Source: Flaccisagitta enflata
Taxonomy: Eukaryota > Chaetognatha > Sagittoidea > Aphragmophora
Reading direction: 5' to 3'
Assembly (NCBI GenBank): GCA_965153355.1
Contig: OZ231126.1
Coordinates: 49,228,001 to 49,292,000, forward strand
DNA length: 64,000 nt
This document shows positions 57,110 to 64,000 of this stretch, in pieces; within the stretch, counting starts at the first letter, position 1, and every line of letters starts with the position of its first letter. The notes under the pieces were generated by a model. That model made no database searches. It had not been told where the DNA came from and saw only the letters and a program-made list of their open reading frames with translations. Position numbers and translations under genes: made by a program.

Positions 57110-57569
57110 TTTTTGGGCAGCGGCCCCAAAGGGCCGATGTCCTGTAGGACACAGGGGGGAATTTCCAGACGTCCGTCCGTCCGTCCGTCCTTCCGTCCGT
57201 CCCCCCCCCAGTTGGCCATCAAGGCCTCATATCCTCACTCTCAGGCCTGATTTAGGCCCTCTAAGCCCTCAAATTAGCCCTCCAGGCCTCAAATCAGCTC
57301 TCCAGGCCTCAAATCAGCTCTCCAGGCATCAAATCAGCTCTCAAGGCATCAAATCAGCTCTCCAGGCCCCAAATCCGCTCTCCAGACCTCAAATCAGCAT
57401 TCCAGGCCCCAAATCAGCCCTCCAGGCCTCAAATCTGCCCCCAAGGCCTAAGGCCGGCCCCCAGACCTCAAACCCCGCCTCAATTACCTCTTAGGCCTGC
57501 TATATTCCCCCTCAGGACGTCTGGAAATTTCCCCCTGTGTCCTGACAGGATCCTTTGGGGCCGCTGCCC
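57110..57569. mobile_element. inverted-end element subfamily A
   Basis: Left TTTTTGGGCAGCGGCCCC...GATGTCCTGTAGGACACAGG then GGAATTTCCAGACGTCC; right GGACGTCTGGAAATTTCCCC then CTGTGTCCTGACAGGATCC and GGGGCCGCTGCCC. Core is ~20-bp CCAGGCCTCAAATCAGCTCT repeats, about 12 copies, with some nearly identical neighbours. Confidence 0.85.
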
Positions 57570-57756
57570 TGCTCTCACTCCACTACTTCACTTGATCACC
57601 CCAAGCAGGGCATCGGTTACCGCTGACCATGTGCGATCCTTGGATGACTAGTTAGCCATTTTCAGCTATTTTGGCTTTTAGGGGCCCTTTTCAGATCCTT
57701 GGGGGACCCCAGAGGCCTAGAAGCCCCTTCCTGCAACTTTTCCTTGTTTCATATTC

Positions 57757-58400
57757 TTTTTGGGCAGCGGCCCCAAAGGGGACGAAGTCCTGTAGAACAC
57801 AGGGGGACTTTTGTTCGTCCGATCGTTCGTTCGTCCCACCCCCCTCATCAGGCCCTTCAGGCCTCTAATCTGGCCTCTGATACCTCAAATCTGGCCCCTG
57901 AGACCTCAATTCTGGCCTCTTGGCCCTCAAATCCAGCCTCTCAGGCCTCAAATCTAGCATTCCAGGCCTCAAATCTAGCCTCTTAGGCCTCAAATCCGGC
58001 CTCTCAGACCTCAAATTCAACCTCTCAGGCCTCAAATTAGGCTTCTCAGGCCTCAAATCCAAATTCTCAGACTTCATCCCTAGCCTCTCAGGCCTCAAAT
58101 TAGGCCTCTCAGGCCTCAAATCAGCTGTCTAAGCCTCAATTTATTGCTCTCAGTGCTCTGACCTTTCAAGCCTCAATCCAGCTCTCTCAAGCTCGAAGTC
58201 AGGCCTCTCAAAGCTCAAATCAGCCCTCTCAAGCTTCCGATTGGCATTCTCAGGCCTTACATCAGCCTTCTCAGACCTCAGTTTAGGCTCTTGAAGGCCT
58301 TCAGTCAGCCCTCTATAGCATCTCATCCACATCTTCAGGCAGGATGAACGAAAGTCCCCCTGTGTTCTACAGGACTTCGTCCCCTTCGGGGCCGCTGCCC
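57757..58400. mobile_element. inverted-end element subfamily A, best-preserved copy
   Basis: TIR about 55 bp: TTTTTGGGCAGCGGCCCCAA, GGGGACGAAGTCCTGTAGAA and CACAGGGGGACTTT, mirrored at 58340..58400. The core is a 21-bp tandem (GGCCTCAAATCCGGCCTCTC plus one base), about 12 copies, then longer diverged units. The core frame gives heptapeptides such as LRPERLD on one strand; I do not consider it coding. Confidence 0.88.
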
Positions 58401-59379
58401 TGCTTCCCCTCACTCCAATTCACAATCACTCAAAGCAGGGCAACGGGTATCGCTGACCTCATATTGCCCTTGGGCGACCTGTTCACTCTTTGCCGCATCA
58501 AGAGAGCATAAGCGCACATTGGCGGCCGCAGCTGCAGCGCAGCTTATGAGCAGCAGCCAAGATACGAGGAGAGAAAGGGCCAAAAAGTCAAAAACGTCTG
58601 ACGGCACCTGTCAAAAAAACACCTGTCGCCTGCACATTTTTCATAGAACATTACTAATATGGGTATTGTTGGATAGAGAAATGATCGATAGTTCAATTCA
58701 TTGCTAGAAAACCCTGGTTTTAATCAGTTGGTTCCATTGAGGATGCTCTACCTATCTTCCATCCTCATCTAGATTGAGGCGGGTGACAAACTAGATGATG
58801 AGGACGGAAGATAGGCGAAAACGGGAAAGGATTTCGCGGCAAATCTGACCACAAAGCTGGAGGTTCATGTAAAGTGGTAGAACGAAGTTGAGACTGCGGT
58901 TGGTAGGGGCGGTGATGTTGTGGGCCGCCCATGCCTAATATGCAAGCGTGGAAACTGACCCCTAAATGCCACAATTAACTACTGTCGACCGACTGACGTA
59001 CGAACGAAACAAGCCTTACAGTAAATACTTTTGTTACTTCCAGACACTCTGTAATGATCAAAGATGCGGCATGCATCACATGACGGAAAAATGCTGATGA
59101 ACTATTAATAAAAGAATTATTACTTGGTCGTCGCAGAAGAATCCTCGAGACTCAGTTTTAACGTGTATGAAGCTTAGGTTTTTGTCTCATGCGGAGCAGT
59201 GTGCAGCCGCTCCTCTAGACTCGGTAAATGCATGTCGGATAGACCGACTCATGAATATGCATGAAGAAACGCACGTGGTAGGATGTAGACCACAGAGAGA
59301 AAAATCGAAATGAAAGTTGAAACAGTACTGGAAGGGTCGCGGGAAGAGAAGAAGAAGAAGAAGAGAGAAAAAAACAAGC
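58401..59379. other. intergenic with one orphan 60-bp minisatellite unit
   Basis: Downstream element motif at 58430..58480; orphan unit at 58775..58820; no gene recognised. Confidence 0.45.
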
Positions 59380-59690
59380 TCGACCGGGCAACGATGCGTC
59401 CGGACTCTGTCTCTGCGTGTATTGATCATGTGACATATATTGAGAGACAGATAGACAAACAGACGGGAACAAGGCCAATAAGGTGCGACCTGTGGATCCT
59501 CAAACAAATGTGTTACCCGACCAACCAACATACCAACCAACCGACGGACACAGCCAGTTATAGAGGTGCTTTGTTGCACCTAAAGACAACTGAGTAGTAA
59601 AGGAGGCTCTCAAAACATGTTGGTTGATCATTTGTTTTGGTGTAGGATCTCACCGTGGCCAAAAACAGACCAGAAACACGGTTTTTGGCG
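59380..59690 (-). repeat. dispersed repeat, inverse of 13440..13650
   Basis: CGACCGGGCAACGATGCGTC, GGAGGCTCTCAAAACATG and AGGATCTCACCGTGGCC match 13440..13650 in reverse complement. A hairpin repeat (59468..59586) sits within this copy but not within the 13.5-kb copy. Confidence 0.7.
59468..59586 (+). mobile_element. hairpin repeat, GGTGC variant with perfect stem
   Basis: AACAAGGCCAATAAGGTGCG, (CCAA)n, GTTATAGAGGTGC and hairpin AGGTGC-TTTGTT-GCACCT plus AAAG. Inserted in the dispersed repeat. Confidence 0.8.
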
Positions 59691-59829
59691 TAACGGACGG
59701 ACGGACGGACGGACGGACGGACGGACGGACGGACGGACGGACAGACAGACGGACGGACGGACGGACAGACTGACTGACGGACGGATGGACAGACCCTCTT
59801 ATAAAGATGCGTTCCTGATGGACGCATCT
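59690..59829 (+). mobile_element. hairpin repeat, ATGCGT variant with (GGAC)n
   Basis: TAACGGACGG..., about 16 GGAC/AGAC units, CAGACCCTCTTATAAAGATG and hairpin AGATGCGT-TCCTGATGG-ACGCATCT (59805..59829). Confidence 0.75.
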
Positions 59830-59932
59830 AAGAATAAAAGGGTCGTCCTAATCTAATCAACATAATCTGTCCAGACGGGAGAAAGCTCCGCACAATCTGT
59901 GACTTCTGTGCCTTCCTCGTCTTCCTAAATGT

Positions 59933-59940
59933 TGTTATTT

Positions 59941-60017
<77 letters not shown>

Positions 60018-60023
60018 ATTGTT

Positions 60024-60084
<61 letters not shown>

Positions 60085-60115
60085 CTTCCTGTTTTTATAT
60101 TCTTCTTCTTCTTCT

Positions 60116-60150
<35 letters not shown>

Positions 60151-60201
60151 TTCTTCTTCATCTTCTTCTTCTTCTTCTTCTTTTTCTTCTTTTTCTTCTT
60201 T

Positions 60202-60234
<33 letters not shown>

Positions 60235-60357
60235 TTCTTCTTTTCTTCTTCTTCTTTTTCTTTTTCTTTTTCTTTTTCTTTTTCTTTTTCTTTTTCTTTT
60301 TCTTTTTCTTCTTCTTCTTCTTCTTCTTCTTCTTCTTTTTCTTCTTTTTCTTCTTCT

Positions 60358-60389
<32 letters not shown>

Positions 60390-60745
60390 TTCTTCTTCTT
60401 CTTCTTCTTCTTCTTCTTCTTCTTCTTCTTCTTCTTTTTCTTTTTCTTTTTCTTTTTCTTTTTCTTTTTCTTTTTCTTTTTCTTTTTCTTTTTCTTTTTC
60501 TTTTTCTTTTTCTTTTTCTTTATCTTTATCTTTATCTTTTTCTTTTTCTTTTTCTTTTTCTTTTTCTTTTTCTTCTTCTTCTTCTTCTTCTTTTTCTTTT
60601 TCTTTTTCTTTTTCTTTTCTTCTTCTTCTTCTTTTTCTTTTTCTTTCTTTATCTTTTTCTTTTTCTTTTTCTTTTTCTTTTTCTTCTTCTTCTTCTTCTT
60701 CTTCTTCTTCTTCTCCTTCTTCTTCTTCGTCTTCTTCTTCTCTTC
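59933..60745 (+). repeat. 813-bp compound (TTG)n-(TTC)n-(TTTTTC)n array
   Basis: TTG/TTA 59933..60082, then polypyrimidine 60098..60745 alternating TTC blocks with five or more TTTTTC/TTTATC blocks. All Leu/Phe/Ser and Asn/Lys/Glu frames (about 280 codons) are repeat artefacts. Only about 30 purines in 650 bases on this strand. Confidence 0.97.
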
Positions 60746-61418
60746 CTCGCCTGTCATCCACCTTCTTTTCATAATTCTTAGTTTTTCACGCTCCGATTCA
60801 CTTTTGACTCATGCCTTGTTATGAAAATTGATTAATGCTTGTTTTTTCCGATTTTTGGTGTTAAAACGGAAAGTGGGTGAATAGATCTGTCCAGCCCAGC
60901 TGCAAATATGCTTCTTCGTCTTGGTCTGTCCGCCCACTTCAGGGGGAAATAGTTTAGCATCAACCGGGACGAATGATATCTTGCCTATAAATGACATCTT
61001 GGCTATCAAACTATTCTTATGAAAATAAAGCTACCTTTTCGGAATTGACCCTTTTGAGGTCGGTTATAATGAGATTTTGAGGCTTATTAAACCCGTACAT
61101 GTGAAGCACATTAAAACGCACTTTCGCAAATCTAGACCTCTGGAAATAGAAAGGTAAAGCATGGAAATGAAAGCATTAGATTACAATAGCAATCTCTGAG
61201 CTTCAATACACAATTTCAAATTAAAGACAATGATTAATCATGAGCGATTCAAATTCAAGGCCGGAACGAAAGTGTATCACATTGTAGAAGACAATTTTCA
61301 GTAAAACAGGTTTCAGGATAAGTGACGCATGTATCGGACCATTTCAGATTTCAAGAGGAGACGCAATAGAATAGAATGGAAGCCAATTGTCTGCCTCTTC
61401 TTATATGTGTCGAGACAC
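60746..61418. other. intergenic
   Basis: Nothing recognised. Confidence 0.4.
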
Positions 61419-61523
61419 CAGCGGTAGACCCCCATTTGTTAGCCCATGCGAGGTCAAACATTCCGTCCCCGTAACATGAACTCAACGCAGAATATAAAGC
61501 CAGTTCAAGTTTCTTTGCACCCC
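61419..61523 (-). CDS. candidate coding exon, unknown protein
   Basis: 105-nt symmetric candidate: strong acceptor CCTTCACCATTCTATCAG, donor CCGCTG|GTGTCT, encoding GAKKLELALYSALSSCYGDG then MFDLAWANKWGSTA. Non-repetitive and GC-balanced. No family recognised and no joining exon found. Confidence 0.27.
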
Positions 61524-61819
61524 CTGATAGAATGGTGAAGGGGAGCACTTTTGGCCTTTTAGGGGGGGGGGGAAGGAGAAAAGCAAGTCAAATACACTGA
61601 TGGGGATTTCCCGGGACAAGTTGTCCAAAACAAAAACGTCGACTCTTTTTTAATGTATTGATGTAGGAACTAGGAAGTCCCGACTGAGTGTGATCCCCCC
61701 TCCCAGAGGAATCATTGCTGCTGCTGTGTAAATATTTGCCCCATGGAGGAAATAAATCTTGTTTTCATTTCATTTTCATTTCATTTCATTTTATTACAAA
61801 TAGGAAAAAAACACACATT

Positions 61820-62023
61820 CATTGGAGCCTCAAAGCTGGGATTGGAGCCTCAAGGCCACAATTTGAGCCTCGAGGCTGGAATTGGAGCCTCGAGACTTGG
61901 ATTGGGGCCTTGAGGCTAGGATTGGGGCCTCAAGGCTGGATTTGTAGCCTGGGAGGGACAGAGAAGAAGAAGCAGAATTATGTGTGGAAGCATAGGTCAT
62001 CGGTCCCTTCGGGGCCGCTGCCC
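61820..62023. mobile_element. inverted-end element subfamily B, left-truncated
   Basis: ~19-20 bp units (GGCTGGGATTGGAGCCTCAA-like), right end GAAGCATAGGTCATCGGTCC then TTCGGGGCCGCTGCCCAG. Confidence 0.7.
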
Positions 62024-62043
62024 AGAAAACGAGGACTTACACA

Positions 62044-62246
62044 AACAAGGCCGGATACACGGCTACCGAAGTCGCGTGCGGGTGGGCAGGGGCCATATTT
62101 GAGGTCACTAGACCATTAGGGCAGGGGCAGTGGGGTCAAAAAAATAAAATCATAAAAAACCACACGACCGACCAAATGACCGACCAACCAACCAATGGAC
62201 GGACGGACGGACAAAGCGGGTTGTAGAGTCGCGTGCACGCGACTTA
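62044..62246 (+). mobile_element. HINE-like hairpin repeat, full copy
   Basis: AACAAGGCCGGATACACGGC, AGTCGCGTGCGGGTGGGCAG, GACC/AACC/GACG tract, AAAGCGGGTTGTAGAGTCGC and hairpin AGTCGCGTGCACGCGACT (62227..62244). Confidence 0.88.
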
Positions 62247-62252
62247 ATATTA

Positions 62253-62385
62253 AACAAGGCCGGATACACGGCCATCAGTTGTGGACGGGTGGGCAGGGGC
62301 GGAAATGTGTGTTTTCCCACTTTTCAACTCGAGCGTGACAGACCAACCGACCAACCGACCAACCAACCAACCGAAGGATTGATTG
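62253..62385 (+). mobile_element. hairpin repeat, 3' hairpin lost
   Basis: AACAAGGCCGGATACACGGC, AGTTGTGGACGGGTGGGCAG, CGTGACAGACC, then (GACC/AACC)n running into GATTGATT repeats where the hairpin should be. Lies 7 bp from the previous copy in the same orientation. Confidence 0.75.
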
Positions 62386-62463
62386 ATTGATTTATATATT
62401 TATGGATTGATTGATTGATTGGTTGATACACCAAAGGAGAGATTGATTTTTGGGTCAAATTTG

Positions 62464-62534
62464 AGTGAATGAATGAATGAATGAATGAATGAATGAATGA
62501 ATGAATGAATGAATGAATGAATGAATGAATGATT
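62464..62534 (+). repeat. (GAAT)n microsatellite
   Basis: About 17 GAAT units, continuing the tetranucleotide drift from the adjacent truncated hairpin repeat through (GATT)n. Confidence 0.96.
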
Positions 62535-62641
62535 GAATGAATTATTGAATGAAAATGTACTGCCTTATCTATGAAAAAGAATGAACCCCGCCGAGATCGC
62601 GAGAATTAAGCCCTAAATTTCCCCGATATTCTCCAGCGCAC

Positions 62642-62869
62642 CTTAAAAATTCTGAGTATTCCGGTGTTGGTTTCCCTGTCTGTGTCCATTCTGAAATAGT
62701 TGGTTCCCTCTGGACCGACGAGGGAATAAGTGAGCAATGCGTTCCCGCCAATGCACATTCGCGGATTCCTATATGATACCTCAGCCATAACTTCAAAATA
62801 ATCATGGTTCAAACTCCGATTTTTTTCCTTGTCATAGTGATATGCGTATGTTAAAAGGTCCAAATCCAT
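62642..62869 (-). CDS. candidate first coding exon, weak cadherin-like pattern
   Basis: ATG at 62869 in context CAAAATATGG opens a frame that reaches a donor-like TTTTTAAG|GTGCGC at 62642 (76 residues, phase 0). It includes MDLDLLTYAYHYDKEKNRSL, GGNALLTYSLVGPEGTNYFR and TNTGILRIFK. The order 'NAxLTYSL...YFxxD...TGxL/IRI' recalls the second half of a cadherin repeat, but the usual DxNDN and DxD calcium motifs are absent. An internal donor (GAG|GTATCA) would give a shorter exon. It starts 46 bp from a perfect RFX X-box. Real exon plausible; family unproven. Confidence 0.4.
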
Positions 62870-62910
62870 ATTTTGGAAGGTTTCTTGCCGAATCTCGTGT
62901 CAGTATTTAC

Positions 62911-62932
62911 CCTGGTTACCATGGTAACCAGG
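62911..62932. promoter_or_regulatory. perfect palindromic RFX-type X-box
   Basis: CCTGGTTACCATGGTAACCA plus GG is a 22-bp perfect palindrome whose core GTTACCATGGTAAC (62915..62928) fits the RFX X-box consensus GTNRCC..RGYAAC in both half-sites. It lies 46 bp upstream of the ATG at 62869 (minus strand), a spacing typical of X-boxes in ciliary gene promoters of animals. Binding is inferred from the motif alone. Confidence 0.6.
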
Positions 62933-64000
62933 AGCTCTCAGATTTCGGTGAAAAATGTGCATCGACATAGAGCATCCATGTGGCGTCAAAATGACTCGAA
63001 TCGAACTGTTTTATCGTTCGGGCAGCAAGTTCATACCTTCATTGTGTCGCAACTCAAAAATCTAGCCTCCCGATTAAATTTTGTGTCTGTGGTGCATCTT
63101 AGAATAATATAAGTAAATCAAGAAAAAAAAACGCCGAAATAACGCGTGTATCTTCCAAGACCCAGTTAGGCCCAGTATGAGACCACATCTGTAAGGTAAA
63201 TGATCAATTTCCGAGTAATATTGATGAGGTTTGGTCTGCGCCCGCTTGCGCCGGAGGTTGAATATAGAGGGATTTTCTATTTTTCGAATATGCAAATTAG
63301 GCTAAGATGAATTCTGAATTAGATGAAATCCTTTGGGTGGGCCAAGCGCTGCGGCTAAGAAACGCGTGTCACTGTCGAGTATGTCATATTGTGATATATT
63401 TTTATGTTCAGTGATATCAAAGTGTCTTCTGTGATAGAGTTGTTTATCATACGACCTAATGGAATTTTTTGTTGTTTGACCTTATGCTCTACAATGATAA
63501 TAGAGTTCATGAATTTTAACGGAAAACTTTGATTTCTCGATTTCTCCGCACTGTGGGTAGCAACCAAGCAATAAAAAGCCAAAAATAACTTAATCTTTAA
63601 TGTATAGTTTTTAATCAATAAAGATAAATAAAGTCATTAAATCATTATGCATTAGAAATAAATAAGGTCATTAAACCAATGTGCATCAGTTCTTCTAGAA
63701 ATAAGTTTGGCAGACATTAAAAGATAGTTCCAATTATAGCTAAATATCATTCTAAGTCATAAAAGCTTCATTTAAAAAAAAAAATTGTGAAAAAATTGAA
63801 AACAGAGCAGATGTGCAAATAAAAATCATCTTGAAGAAGTCAATATTTGTCATTTTGCAAAAAATTATCATTTTGTAGTATATCTTTATACTAGCAATAA
63901 AGCAGGTTGACTTTGGTTCATTTCCTTTATCGCACAGTGGGCTTTAATTCGATTTTAAATCAAAAAAATCTTCAGCAGTAGTAACCTAAAAAAACATTTC
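62933..64000. other. right-edge intergenic or upstream region
   Basis: Unique AT-rich DNA with no recognised gene or repeat family. Confidence 0.4.

Noticed and set aside
57865-58132. Heptapeptide-repeat proteins (LRPERLD / LSGLKSS types) on both strands
   Set aside because: Product of the 21-bp minisatellite core of a mobile element, open on both strands simultaneously.
59925-60774. ~280-codon Leu/Phe/Ser or Asn/Lys/Glu proteins on both strands
   Set aside because: Entirely within TTG/TTC/TTTTTC arrays, open in several frames at once, with no flanking coding signal.

Overview
The window is eukaryotic nuclear DNA. It is intron-rich and gene-poor, with an AT-leaning background and a very heavy load of repeats. 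Animal-like features are a homogentisate 1,2-dioxygenase (HGD) gene whose blocks read almost like the vertebrate enzyme, phase-consistent GT-AG introns, a perfect RFX-type X-box, and short rolling-circle-like repeats carrying (GTCS)n microsatellites of the kind described in insects and molluscs. I place it as an invertebrate animal or a close unicellular relative and cannot name the species. There is one 33-base assembly gap at 36737..36769.

Three spliced genes can be supported. (1) HGD occupies 1253..4667 on the minus strand: five exons encode the N-terminal half, and the metal-binding half lies off the left edge. (2) A complete three-exon gene at 15895..16639 (minus) encodes a 160-residue secreted, Thr/Pro/Ala-rich, N-glycosylatable protein with a C-terminal hydrophobic tail. 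No single reading frame shows it whole, because the signal peptide and the tail are in their own exons. (3) The last four exons of a very large Ser/Thr-, Gln- and His-rich protein lie at 19843..24891 (minus). Further stretches look like single coding exons of unrecognised genes: 10825..10893, 42563..42759, 61419..61523 and 62642..62869, all minus, with weaker ones at 28077, 28496 and 48845. The exon at 62642..62869 begins 46 bp from a 22-bp palindrome containing an RFX X-box.

Most of the rest is mobile DNA and its products. About 22 copies of one family begin AACAAGGCC, carry (GACC/GACG)n, and end in a stem-loop followed by TAAAA; the stem sequences change together on both sides. A second family has inverted ends GGGCAGCGGCCCC / GGGGCCGCTGCCC around a core of 20-21 bp tandem repeats, in two subfamilies. 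There are TA-flanked pogo/mariner-like elements, two hAT-type elements with 8-bp target duplications, several large foldback elements, and one element nested in a dispersed repeat whose empty site is also in the window.

Satellite DNA is equally prominent. At 30880..34685 there is a higher-order array of about 22 units of ~159 bp, each made of three diverged monomers that start with the same 14-bp box. Long (CT)n, (GA)n, (GT)n, (GAA)n, (TTG)n, (GAAA)n and (TTTTTC)n tracts account for most of the long uninterrupted low-complexity open frames. The three genes share no pathway and appear to be independent neighbours whose introns have been colonised by repeats.
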